From NCBI GenBank assembly GCA_021324915.1, contig JAJPIC010000012.1, forward strand, positions 175,097 to 239,096: a stretch of 64,000 bases of DNA, read 5' to 3'. A program made the position numbers and the translations under genes. The stretch is from Beijerinckiaceae bacterium (GTDB lineage Bacteria; Pseudomonadota; Alphaproteobacteria; Rhizobiales; Beijerinckiaceae). Below are positions 25,848 to 33,413 of this stretch, one piece after another; within the stretch, counting starts at the first letter, position 1, and the number at the start of each line of letters is the position of its first letter. A model generated the notes under the pieces. That model worked only from the letters and a program-made list of their open reading frames with translations. It did no database searches and had not been told where the DNA came from.

Positions 25848-26702
25848 TCACCCCTTTGCACGGCGAAATTCCGCCGCGTGCTCTTGCAACAGGGCATCGA
25901 GCGCGCGCGGTGCGCGGCCGAGCAGGCGCTCCAAAGTGCCGTCCGGCTCACCGCCCTTCCCGCCCGTGTAATATTCCTGCAGTTCGAGCAGCGCGGTGAC
26001 CTGCCATTCCGGCATGCCTTGGGCGAGCATGGCCTGGCGCTGTGCCTCTTCCGGAATATCGACGTAGCGGGCCGGAATGCCGGCGTTCTTTTCTATTTTC
26101 GCGGCGACTTCGGCGCAGCTCAGCCCTTCCGGCCCATGGAGCTCATAGGTCTCACCGTCATGCAGCCCGCGCAAAGCCTGCACGGCAACTGCTGCGATGT
26201 CGCGCACGTCGACATAGCAGATCTTGGCTTCTCCCAGGGCGGAATAAAACGCGCCCTCGGCTCGGATGCTTGGCGCATAGAAGGCAAGCACGTTCTGCAT
26301 GAAACTGTTCGGCCGCAGAATGCAATAAGGATTGCCGGCCGCCCTCAGCCTGTCCTCGACCCGGCGATGCCAGCTCGGAAAGGATTTCGGATAGTCGCCG
26401 GCGCCGAGTGCCGAATTCAGCACAATGCGGCGCCTGTCGCCTGCTGCCTCGATCACATTCGATTCAAGCTCCACGAGCTGCGGAATGGGCGAGCAGACGA
26501 GGAAAAGAGAATCGATGCCAGCGAACGCTCTCTTGAGAGAGAGCGGGTCAGCGAAATCGGCGATTGCGACTTCCGTTCCGGCAGGCGCCTTGGCGGCATC
26601 CTGTTCGGACCGGAAGAGCGCCCGATGCGGCACGCCCGCCCGGATCACTTCCGCGAGGACGGCGCTGCCGACCGTCCCGCTCGCACCTGTTACGAGCAGC
26701 AT
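25848..26702 (-). CDS. NmrA-type NAD(P)-binding reductase-like protein
   Basis: A 284-residue atypical short-chain dehydrogenase. N-terminal Rossmann motif LLVTGASGTVGSAVLAEVI, then IVLNSALGAG, CILRPNSFMQNVLAFYAP and the C-terminal DIPEEAQRQAML and LLELQEYYTGGKG. These proteins often act as redox sensors or quinone reductases. The ATG has a GGGAGGGG ribosome-binding site. Divergent from the HxlR-type regulator, which commonly controls this kind of gene. Confidence 0.87.
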   Translation of the reverse strand: MLLVTGASGTVGSAVLAEVIRAGVPHRALFRSEQDAAKAPAGTEVAIADFADPLSLKRAFAGIDSLFLVCSPIPQLVELESNVIEAAGDRRRIVLNSALGAGDYPKSFPSWHRRVEDRLRAAGNPYCILRPNSFMQNVLAFYAPSIRAEGAFYSALGEAKICYVDVRDIAAVAVQALRGLHDGETYELHGPEGLSCAEVAAKIEKNAGIPARYVDIPEEAQRQAMLAQGMPEWQVTALLELQEYYTGGKGGEPDGTLERLLGRAPRALDALLQEHAAEFRRAKG

Positions 26703-26812
26703 ATCCCCTCCCAAAGATGGAACCTCGGCCGAGCATTGCCGGGTCTGCGCGGACCATATATTCAGGCACGATCTGCCGGAAGGACGCACATTTTTGTAAG
26801 CGCGGAGGCAGG

Positions 26813-27181
26813 ATGAAAAATCACTTCGGATGTCCCGTGCAGGCAACCGTCAATGCCATCAGCGGGAAGTGGAAAGTGCTCGCCATTTGGCACCTCGGCT
26901 TCGGTCCGAAAGGCTTTGCACAATTGCGCGATCTTCTGCCCGGCGTGAGCGAGAAAGTGCTCGCGGCGCAATTGCGGCAGCTCGAAGCCGACGGAATTCT
27001 GAAACGCGAGGTCAGCGCGACTTCCCCGCCGCACGTGACCTATTCGCTGACCGAAGCCGGCGAGGATTTGCTCGAACCGATGAGCGCGCTTTGCGCCTGG
27101 GGAACGCGCCATCTCGGCGTTCCCCCGAACCTGCCGCGCTATCCAAGTCCCGGCGGCGAGAGCTCCGCCCAGCCTTCGTGA
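26813..27181 (+). CDS. HxlR-family transcriptional regulator
   Basis: A 122-residue winged-helix regulator. It has the conserved early cysteine in FGCPVQATV (Cys7), then AISGKWKVLAIWHL, FAQLRDLLPGVSEKVLAAQLRQLEADGIL and VTYSLTEAGEDLLEPMSAL. HxlR proteins often sense electrophiles or redox stress through that cysteine. It is divergent from the NmrA-type gene, its likely target, with 110 nt between. Its last 43 nt overlap the 3' end of the convergent diguanylate cyclase gene. Confidence 0.9.
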   Translation: MKNHFGCPVQATVNAISGKWKVLAIWHLGFGPKGFAQLRDLLPGVSEKVLAAQLRQLEADGILKREVSATSPPHVTYSLTEAGEDLLEPMSALCAWGTRHLGVPPNLPRYPSPGGESSAQPS

Positions 27182-28404
27182 GGATGAGGGCGGCCGGAAG
27201 CCGGCAGGCTTTCTGCCGCGATGCCCGGTGGCCAGACCTGATTGCGCCCATTGCGCTTGGCGGCATAAAGCGCCGCATCCGCATCGGCAACGACCTCGGC
27301 GGCGTCGCGGCCAGATTCGGAACAGGCGGAGCCGAAACTCGCGGTGACGACCGACCCGAGTGCCGGGTGCGGAATAGCCGCGCTCTCGATCGCCTGTCTT
27401 ATCCGCTCGGCTATAGCGATCGCCTTCGCAAGCTCGGTATTCGGGAGCACGATCATGAATTCCTCTCCGCCGAAGCGGAACGCATGATCCGCTTCGCCGC
27501 GCAATTCCGCCTGGACAATGCCGGCGACGCGCTTGAGACAAAGATCGCCCGCCTGATGGCCTGCCGTGTCGTTGAAGAGCTTGAAATAGTCGATGTCGAG
27601 CAAGACGATGGAAAGACGGTCGCGCAAATCGTCGGCCTGTTCGCACGCGGCCAGAGTTTCTTCGAGAAAGCGGCGGTTGCCGAGGCCCGTCAGCGCGTCG
27701 CGGCGGCTCATCCTCCCGAGCTTGAGGTTCTGCGCACGCTCCTTGCGCGACAGCAGATAATGCAGCCGTAGGTCGCGTTCCATCGTATAGCTTGCGACGA
27801 GCGCGAAGATCACCGTTGCACCGAAGACCATGTTGATCGCGACCTGCTGACCGGGCGAATAATCGTAGAAGCGGGCCACGGCGAGGACATGTACCGCCAG
27901 AAACGCGACACACGTCGGAACGAGATAAGAGAACCTTATGCGCTGCACGACCGTCAGAAAGAGGACGACCAATGTCATCGATTCGTGAAGCGTCCCTTGC
28001 GGCGTCTTTCCGCTGACGGCCATCAGATAGATGATCGTCCCCGTCGCGATCGCGCCCCCGCCGAGGCACATGACGCTTTCGCGGAAGAAGTCGCGCGGAT
28101 AGGTGTAGAGGGTTGCGATCAGGAGCAGCGACACGGGCGTGAAGAACGCCACGCGCACCCAAAGCGCCGTCCAGAATAATTCAGGGGTTGCCCACCAATC
28201 GGCGAAGGCGAAGAGGTCGTAGATGACAATGCCGATATAGGCTCGCAGGATGAGCTCGCGGCACCTTTGCGCTCCGGTATCGCGCTCGAACGCCGCCTCC
28301 AACTTCGGCGGAAACCGCAGGAGCCAGTTCTTGGCGGCAATGGCTTGATCGATCGCTTCGAGATCGAATCCCCGCGGCGAAATTTCCTCCGCATTCCCCG
28401 CCAT
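27139..28404 (-). CDS. membrane diguanylate cyclase (GGDEF)
   Basis: A 421-residue protein. The N-terminal half has about six hydrophobic segments (between residues 52 and 205). The C-terminal GGDEF domain begins SRRDALTGLGNRRFLEE and holds the active-site FGGEEF (312-316). The I-site RxxD normally found 5 residues before it is not kept (GEAD), so product inhibition is probably weak. It makes c-di-GMP, which the PilZ protein in this window could bind. It ends inside the convergent HxlR gene. Confidence 0.92.
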   Translation of the reverse strand: MAGNAEEISPRGFDLEAIDQAIAAKNWLLRFPPKLEAAFERDTGAQRCRELILRAYIGIVIYDLFAFADWWATPELFWTALWVRVAFFTPVSLLLIATLYTYPRDFFRESVMCLGGGAIATGTIIYLMAVSGKTPQGTLHESMTLVVLFLTVVQRIRFSYLVPTCVAFLAVHVLAVARFYDYSPGQQVAINMVFGATVIFALVASYTMERDLRLHYLLSRKERAQNLKLGRMSRRDALTGLGNRRFLEETLAACEQADDLRDRLSIVLLDIDYFKLFNDTAGHQAGDLCLKRVAGIVQAELRGEADHAFRFGGEEFMIVLPNTELAKAIAIAERIRQAIESAAIPHPALGSVVTASFGSACSESGRDAAEVVADADAALYAAKRNGRNQVWPPGIAAESLPASGRPHPHEGWAELSPPGLG

Positions 28405-28586
28405 CGCGCAACCCGCCCTTTACTTTGTTCGTGAAGCGGCGGGCAGATTAGGCCGCAAGCTTTAACAAGCGGTCTTTTTCCTCTCTCGGATTGCGGCCTC
28501 ACGGCGCGGCGATATGTCCCCTCTTCGAGGCATGGGTCTTGGGAGAGGTCGAGGCGGCTTGCCTTGCGGTAACATCATCGCGATCT

Positions 28587-28672
28587 TGGTGCGGGCGGCC
28601 GGGATCGAACCGGCACGGCTTGTGGCCGAGGGATTTTAAGTCCCTTGCGTCTACCAATTCCGCCACGCCCGC
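28587..28672 (-). tRNA. tRNA-Leu (anticodon UAA)
   Basis: The reverse strand folds into a class II tRNA of 86 nt including an encoded CCA. Acceptor stem GCGGGCG / CGCCCGC, D-arm TGGCGGAATTGGTAGACGC, anticodon loop with TAA, a variable arm (TCGGCCACAAGCCGTG) and T-loop GGTTCGATCCC. Discriminator A fits leucine. Confidence 0.96.
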
Positions 28673-28795
28673 GAGAGGGACATTTGTGCACCCTCGAAGC
28701 AGGGCGCTTATAACACGTAATTGCCACCTGGCGATTTGGCCGCCGACTGACGTCATGGGTCCGCTTTATCTCGGCAATGACGCGCAGCTCACCAC

Positions 28796-28840
28796 AGCCC
28801 CTCACCCTGGTCCTCTCCATCGGGGAGAGGGAATTACCCC
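28796..28840. repeat. REP-like palindromic element, family A
   Basis: CCCCTCACCCTGGTCCTCTCC then ATCGGGGAGAGGG: the same motif as in ileS, with the hairpin CCTCTCC/GGAGAGG. It reaches to the gpt stop codon and may serve as its terminator. Confidence 0.65.
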
Positions 28841-29319
28841 CTCTTGCCGGCGATCGGCGCCTGGAAGGCAAGGCCGAGGTCCCAGGGAAAATAGATCCAG
28901 GTGTCCTGCGAGACTTCGGTCATGAACGTGTCGACGTGCGGCCGCCCGAGCGGCTTGGCATAGACGCAGGCAAAATGCGCCTTCGGCAGAAGAGCGCGTA
29001 CCGCAACCATCGTGGCGCCCGTATCGACGAGATCGTCGACGACGAGCACGCCCTGCCCTTCGCTGCCCGCGATTTTCGGCGCGATCGGCTTGATGATATT
29101 CGGCGGCCCCTGCTGCGCCTTGTGCTCATAGCTCGTTACGGCGACGCATTCGACGAGCCGCAGGTCGAGCTCGCGCGCGACGATCGCCGCCGGAACGAGG
29201 CCGCCGCGCGCAATGCCGACGATCGCAGCATAGGGTCCCGTCTCGGCAAGCCGCCAGGCGAGCGCGCGTGCATCGCGATGAAACTGATCCCAGGAGACGT
29301 GATAGGCCTTTTCGCTCAT
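28834..29319 (-). CDS. gpt: xanthine phosphoribosyltransferase
   Basis: A 161-residue purine salvage enzyme that makes XMP and GMP from xanthine or guanine and PRPP. It shows [20 protein letters not shown] and the PRPP-binding loop [19 protein letters not shown], with the C-terminal [10 protein letters not shown]. Full length. Its start overlaps the stop of the CinA-type gene upstream by 4 nt (ATGA), so the two are translationally coupled. Confidence 0.93.
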   Translation of the reverse strand: MSEKAYHVSWDQFHRDARALAWRLAETGPYAAIVGIARGGLVPAAIVARELDLRLVECVAVTSYEHKAQQGPPNIIKPIAPKIAGSEGQGVLVVDDLVDTGATMVAVRALLPKAHFACVYAKPLGRPHVDTFMTEVSQDTWIYFPWDLGLAFQAPIAGKRG

Positions 29320-30080
29320 GTGATCGTATATTTGTCCTTCCCCGCCGCACGCAGCTTGGCGATCATCGTTTGGATCGCTTCGACCGCCGCTTCGACCTGC
29401 GCCTCTCCTTTGCCGCGCACGACAATCTGGTTGGCGAATTTGCCCTCTCTATAGGCCGGATAGGAGCCGACCGAAACCTCCGGGTGGCGTGCGGCCTCGA
29501 GGGCAAGCTCCGCCGCATAAGCGCCTTCCGGCATATTGCCGACATCGATCGTTCGCGAGATTACAGGTGCGCCGCCTTTGAGCTTCGGTGCGACGGCGGC
29601 GAGCATCGATTCGACGATTGCCGGCACGCCGGCCATGACGATCACATTGCCGATCCAAAACCCCGGCGCCTTCGATACTGTATTTTCGACGAGATCGGCT
29701 CCTTGCGGAATTCGCGCCATGCGCCGGCGCGCGGCATTGAGATCGTCGGGCGCGACCCGCTGCAAGAGCAGCGCGAGTGCGCGCGGATCTTCGATCAGCG
29801 GAACGCCGAAGGCTGCGGCAACCGCATCGGCCGTCACGTCATCATGGGTCGGGCCGATGCCGCCGGTGGTGAAAACATAGGTATGGCGGCGGCGCATGGC
29901 ATCGAGTGCTGCGACGATCTCGCCGATTTCGTCGGGGACGACGCGCACTTCGCGCAGCTCAATGCCGCGTGCGGCGAGAAAATCGGCGACCGTGCCGATA
30001 TTCTTGTCTTTCGTGCGGCCGGAGAGGATCTCGTCGCCGATGACGAGAAGCGCGGCGGTAAGGGATTGGGGTGCGGACAT
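29316..30080 (-). CDS. CinA-type molybdopterin-binding domain protein
   Basis: A 254-residue protein of the MoCF_biosynth (CinA N-terminal) family. Visible are [41 protein letters not shown] and [15 protein letters not shown]. It lacks the C-terminal nicotinamide-nucleotide amidohydrolase domain of full CinA. Members hydrolyse ADP-ribose or related pyrophosphates. It is coupled to gpt by an ATGA overlap, suggesting a nucleotide salvage role. Confidence 0.9.
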   Translation of the reverse strand: MSAPQSLTAALLVIGDEILSGRTKDKNIGTVADFLAARGIELREVRVVPDEIGEIVAALDAMRRRHTYVFTTGGIGPTHDDVTADAVAAAFGVPLIEDPRALALLLQRVAPDDLNAARRRMARIPQGADLVENTVSKAPGFWIGNVIVMAGVPAIVESMLAAVAPKLKGGAPVISRTIDVGNMPEGAYAAELALEAARHPEVSVGSYPAYREGKFANQIVVRGKGEAQVEAAVEAIQTMIAKLRAAGKDKYTIT

Positions 30081-30116
30081 GGCAGGTGAAGATTAACACG
30101 CAAGGACGGCGGCGCA

Positions 30117-30232
30117 TCCCCTCTCTCGCTTGCGGGAGCTGGCGGAGGCCGGGCGGGAGGGGCGCTGCGGTGGCGCAACCCTCATCCGCCGAGCTCCGCT
30201 TGGCACCTTCTCCCGGAAGGGGAGAAGGGTCA
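30117..30232. repeat. REP-like palindromic element between modC and CinA gene
   Basis: CCCCTCTCTCGCTTGCGGGAG at one end and CTTCTCCCGGAAGGGGAGAAGG at the other form hairpins, with GGCGGAGGCCGGGCGGG between them. It resembles the other family A elements loosely and touches the modC stop codon. Confidence 0.55.
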
Positions 30233-31309
30233 TCCTCCCACAATTCTCTCGTCCAGCGCTGCCGTCTTGATGAGCGCAAAGACCGGCGCTCCCTCGCACA
30301 GCTCGAGTTCATCGAGCGCGCGACGCGTCGCCACCGCCAAAAGCCGCCCCTCGCCGCCAAGCGCGATTTCGATGCTGGCAAGGGGACCCATCGGCCTGAT
30401 CCGGACGAGCCTGCCGGCAAGCACGCTTTGAACGCTCAAGCCGCGCGGCAGAGCGGCGGACAAAGTCACGTCCGTTGCCTTTACGACAATGCGCACGCGC
30501 GCACCTTCCCGGCCTGCAGGTCCGGCGAGCCAAACCGTACCGGCGGGATGGAGAAGTTCGGTCAGACCATAGGTTTCGTCGCGCTTGCCGACGCGCATCG
30601 TCAGCACGCTCGCCTCGCCGAAACGCGAGTCCTCTGCGCCCACGGCGGGCAAAACTTCCGCCGGATCGCCCTGCGCGATCACGTGGCCTTCGTCGAGAAC
30701 GACGACCCAAGCGGCAAGCCGCGCGACTTCCTCGACCGCATGCGAAACGTAAACAATCGGGATCTTGAATTCGTCGCGCAGCTTTTCGATCAACGGCAGG
30801 ATTTCGAGCCGGCGTGGCACGTCCAATGCGGCGAAAGGCTCATCGAGCAGAAGGAGTTGCGGATCGGAGAGCAGCGCCCTGCCGATGGCGACGCGCTGGC
30901 GCTCGCCGCCCGAAAGCATAGAGGGCATGCGCCTCAGCAAATGGCCGATGCCCAAAGTCTCGATCACCGCATCAAAAGATATGGCACGCGTGCGTCGCGG
31001 CGCGAACCAGCGGCCGAACATCAGGTTCTGCTTTACGCCGAGATGCGGAAAGAGATGCGAATCCTGGAATACGAGGCCGATGCGTCTTTTGTGCGGTGGA
31101 AGGAAAATATGCGCCCGGGTGTCGACGAGAATGCGATCGTCGAGCACGACATGCCCGTAGTCCGGACGCGCAAGACCCGCGATCAGTCCGATTGTCATAG
31201 ACTTGCCCGCGCCCGAACGCCCGAAAAGAGCCGTGATCCCTTCCGCGTTTTTGAAAGCGACTTTCAGGCTGAAGCCGCCGGCTTCACGCGCCATATCGAC
31301 GTCGATCAT
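30230..31309 (-). CDS. modC: molybdate ABC transporter ATP-binding protein
   Basis: A 359-residue ABC ATPase that drives molybdate import through ModB. Walker A is FGRSGAGKSMTI, the signature MLSGGERQRVAIGRALL, Walker B LLLLDEPFAALD and the switch His in VYVSHAVEEVA. The C-terminal about 65 residues form a TOBE/Mop domain (SVLAGRLVRIRPMGPLASIEIALG). Start overlaps the modB stop by 4 nt. No modA is present in the window. Confidence 0.94.
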   Translation of the reverse strand: MIDVDMAREAGGFSLKVAFKNAEGITALFGRSGAGKSMTIGLIAGLARPDYGHVVLDDRILVDTRAHIFLPPHKRRIGLVFQDSHLFPHLGVKQNLMFGRWFAPRRTRAISFDAVIETLGIGHLLRRMPSMLSGGERQRVAIGRALLSDPQLLLLDEPFAALDVPRRLEILPLIEKLRDEFKIPIVYVSHAVEEVARLAAWVVVLDEGHVIAQGDPAEVLPAVGAEDSRFGEASVLTMRVGKRDETYGLTELLHPAGTVWLAGPAGREGARVRIVVKATDVTLSAALPRGLSVQSVLAGRLVRIRPMGPLASIEIALGGEGRLLAVATRRALDELELCEGAPVFALIKTAALDERIVGG

Positions 31310-31995
31310 GAGCGTGATAAACGCCTTTCGCCACGCCGCTGGATGATCTCGGAAATGATCACGGCGGCGAGGGCAATAACGATCGAGATGAGCGTCAATC
31401 GCAAGGCGGCGGGATCGCCGCCCGGAACCTGAATGAAGGTGTAGATCGCCGAAGCGATCGTCTGCGTCTCGCCGGGGATATTGGCGACGAAAGTGATGGT
31501 CGCGCCGAATTCGCCGAGCGCGCGCGCGAAAGCGAGCGTAGCGCCGGCAATAATGCCCGGCACCGCAAGCGGCAGGCTCACCAGAAGGAAGGTGAAAAAC
31601 CGGTTGGCACCCAAAGTACCCGCCGCCTTCTCGAGTTGCGGATCGATCGCTTCGAACGAGAGGCGCATCGCCCGGACCATCAGCGGAAATCCCATCACCG
31701 CACAGGCAAGCGCCGCGCCGGTCCAGCGAAAGGAAAAGACAATCCCGAGCTCAGCAAGCGCGCTGCCGAAGATACCGCGTCGCCCGAAGGCGATGAGCAG
31801 GACGTAGCCGGTGACTACCGGTGGGACCACGAGCGGCAGATAAAGGATCGCGGCCAAGAGCGTCTTACCGGCAAAATTCCAGCGCGCCAAAGCGTAAGCC
31901 GCGAATATGCCGAAGGGCAGGCTCGCCAAAGTCGCAACTACCGCGATCCGCAGCGACAGAAGAACGGCGGTCCATTCGGCCGGCGAGAGAAGCAC
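31306..31995 (-). CDS. modB: molybdate ABC transporter permease
   Basis: A 229-residue membrane protein with about five to six hydrophobic segments. The EAA loop AAGTLGANRFFTFLLVSLPLA, which contacts the ATPase, and LAFARALGEFGATITFVANIPGETQT identify ModB. The start is a GTG with GGAGG about 8 nt upstream. Between it and the next upstream gene lies a whole IS1-type element, so the promoter region has been reshaped by an insertion. Confidence 0.94.
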   Translation of the reverse strand: MLLSPAEWTAVLLSLRIAVVATLASLPFGIFAAYALARWNFAGKTLLAAILYLPLVVPPVVTGYVLLIAFGRRGIFGSALAELGIVFSFRWTGAALACAVMGFPLMVRAMRLSFEAIDPQLEKAAGTLGANRFFTFLLVSLPLAVPGIIAGATLAFARALGEFGATITFVANIPGETQTIASAIYTFIQVPGGDPAALRLTLISIVIALAAVIISEIIQRRGERRLSRS

Positions 31996-32008
31996 GCGAA
32001 GCCTCCGA

Positions 32009-32030
32009 GCTATATCCTACCGGATATGGC
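32009..32030 (-). promoter_or_regulatory. imperfect palindrome upstream of modB
   Basis: Arms GCTATATCC and GGATATGGC (one mismatch in nine) around a TACC spacer, ending 13 nt before the modB start and just upstream of its ribosome-binding site. Its place and TATA-rich arms would suit a ModE/MopA-type molybdate operator, but it does not match a consensus I can state with certainty. Confidence 0.35.
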
Positions 32031-32071
32031 ATCGGCTTCTGTGCCGAAGGAGACCGGCTGTCAAGTAAGGC

Positions 32072-32098
32072 CGCAGCGCGGTAGTGGGTCCGTTTGAA
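32072..32098. repeat. left end of IS1-type element: target duplication and terminal inverted repeat
   Basis: Target-site copy CGCAGCGC (32072-32079) followed by the terminal repeat GGTAGTGGGTCCGTTTGAA (32080-32098). Confidence 0.95.
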
Positions 32099-32099
32099 C

Positions 32100-32306
32100 T
32101 TATTTATCTGAATACAATGCGAGAAGAACCTCGCGCCCCTTATCCGTCAGGGCATAAAGCGGTAGCCCAAAATCCTCAGCGCTTTCCGTTCGAATGATCA
32201 ATCTTTTTTGGAGCAGATTAGTGAGTGTTATGCCCCCGACTCTTCTCGGAGCCGGGCACGGGCCTCCCGCAAAATGTTCGAGAGCTTTCTTCTCGCGAGC
32301 GTGCAT
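32100..32306 (-). CDS. small winged-helix-like protein, element-borne
   Basis: A 68-residue protein at the left end of the element. Its ATG overlaps the transposase stop (TAATG), which argues for translation. The sequence KKALEHFAGGPCPAPRRVGGITLTNLLQKRLII.. PLYALTDKGREVLLAL has the look of a winged-helix wing (L-T-x-x-G-R-x-x-L). It may be a regulator of the element. No named family is recognised. Confidence 0.6.
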   Translation of the reverse strand: MHAREKKALEHFAGGPCPAPRRVGGITLTNLLQKRLIIRTESAEDFGLPLYALTDKGREVLLALYSDK

Positions 32307-33184
32307 TACGCGGCTTTCTTTTTGTAGGGGCCGCGTTTTTTGGGCGCGGCTTCCGCCGCCTCCACAAGCGCCGCAATATCCTCAACGCTCCAAAGCCGAT
32401 CTGTAACTCCGGCTTCCATCGCAGGCGTCACGCGCAGCGTCTTATGAATGCGGCAGAAATTGTAAAACATGACAAAGAGTGCGACGGAATAAGCGTGATT
32501 TTCGGCCTTCTTCGAGAAAGCATTCGTCAGCCGCGTGAACCGGCGGTTTTGCATCCGAATCGTCAGATTGCTGCGCTCGACGTAGGACGTGGAGACGTGG
32601 CCCATTTCGGGGTTATCTTCGATCCGCTTCTTTTTCGCGCCGATGCACTCTGCCGGGCTATAGCGCCCTTTCGCACTCTCTGGCGACGTGCCGTAAATCT
32701 TCTCTAGCACCGCATAATCGACATCAGCCCCGAACGCGCCCTCGACGGCTTCAAGATATGGCCTATGCCCGTCTGTCGTGAGTTGGATGCGATTGGAAAG
32801 GCGCGCGCAAAGATCGTCCATCAGCGCGATTGCTGACTGCGCGGAGCGGTCTCCGATGAAGTAGGAGACAATCAGCTTGCTATCGGCATCGAGCGCGGTC
32901 CAGGTCCAAATATCGCCCGCATTCGAAACGGGGGTTTTCATCGCGACAACGTTCTTCTGCTTCGCCGCTACGAAGCTCCAAATTTCATCACATTGAATGC
33001 GCTTGGATTTCAGGTTGTGAATGTGCCCATCATGGTAGACCGCACAGGCTTTGCCGGCGTCGAGCATTAACCGGATCACAGTGTTCTTTCCGACGCTGAG
33101 AAGCCGCGTCACGGCACGGATCGAATTGCCCTCGCAAAGAAGGCTGAGGATGCGCGCGCGTTCTTCCCTGGAGAGCTTGTTCAT
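32306..33184 (-). CDS. IS1-family transposase (DDE, single frame)
   Basis: A 292-residue transposase. The N-terminal HTH is MNKLSREERARILSLLCEGNSIRAVTRLLSVGKNTV. The DDE residues are in QCDEIWSFV (Asp), QLTTDGHRPYLEAVEG (Asp) and STSYVERSNLTIRM (Glu), with the trailing RIHKTLR. It is one continuous frame, not the two-frame insA-insB arrangement of Escherichia coli IS1. The ATG at 33184 fits homologues I recall (MNKLS..); a TTG nine bases upstream is also possible. No disruption is seen, so it is probably active. Confidence 0.92.
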   Translation of the reverse strand: MNKLSREERARILSLLCEGNSIRAVTRLLSVGKNTVIRLMLDAGKACAVYHDGHIHNLKSKRIQCDEIWSFVAAKQKNVVAMKTPVSNAGDIWTWTALDADSKLIVSYFIGDRSAQSAIALMDDLCARLSNRIQLTTDGHRPYLEAVEGAFGADVDYAVLEKIYGTSPESAKGRYSPAECIGAKKKRIEDNPEMGHVSTSYVERSNLTIRMQNRRFTRLTNAFSKKAENHAYSVALFVMFYNFCRIHKTLRVTPAMEAGVTDRLWSVEDIAALVEAAEAAPKKRGPYKKKAA

Positions 33185-33202
33185 ACCCTCCAAATAGACC
33201 TT

Positions 33203-33225
33203 TTATGCTTGACAGTCAAGCATAA
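33203..33225. promoter_or_regulatory. perfect palindrome upstream of the transposase gene
   Basis: TTATGCTTGAC and its exact complement GTCAAGCATAA flank one central A: 11-bp arms. It lies 18 nt before the transposase start and covers the stop codon of the HTH-like gene. It could be an operator for one of the element's small regulators or an RNA hairpin that uncouples the two halves of the operon. Confidence 0.65.
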
Positions 33226-33413
33226 GAGTCCATTTCAAACTTATCACGCTCGGCGGCGCGCCGCCTGCGCACTTTGTCGCGCCAACGCGGGATCGCGCCA
33301 TTTTTCTCCCATGTCGACAATGTCGACGCATCTTTAGAGCGTTCGATTGCGCGCTCGACCGCTTCCCTTGAGCCGACCCGTTCATTGGAGGTAATCGCAC
33401 GCTGTCGCTTCAT
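33216..33413 (-). CDS. small basic HTH-like protein, element-borne
   Basis: A 65-residue basic protein (MKRQRAITSNERVGSREAVE.. STWEKNGAIPRWRDKVRRRR). The STWEKNGAIPRWRD stretch looks like the recognition region of small Cro/YdaS-type HTH proteins, with a Lys/Arg-rich tail. Its start overlaps the protease stop (ATGA), supporting this frame over an overlapping one. A DNA-binding role is inference. Confidence 0.6.
   Translation of the reverse strand: MKRQRAITSNERVGSREAVERAIERSKDASTLSTWEKNGAIPRWRDKVRRRRAAERDKFEMDSYA

Noticed and set aside
31996..32071. Molybdenum-cofactor riboswitch before modB
   Set aside because: Only about 75 nt remain before the mobile element and no multi-stem Moco aptamer is visible; only an imperfect palindrome is seen.
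32306..33184. IS1595-family assignment because of the 8-bp target duplication
   Set aside because: The termini (GGTAGTGGGTCC) and the transposase sequence fit single-frame IS1-family members better; IS1-type elements also make 8- to 9-bp duplications.
33203..33400. Alternative 65-codon frame overlapping the small HTH-like gene in the IS1-type element
   Set aside because: The other frame begins at an ATG overlapping the protease stop and reads a plausible basic HTH-like protein; this one is Arg/Ala-biased shadow sequence.
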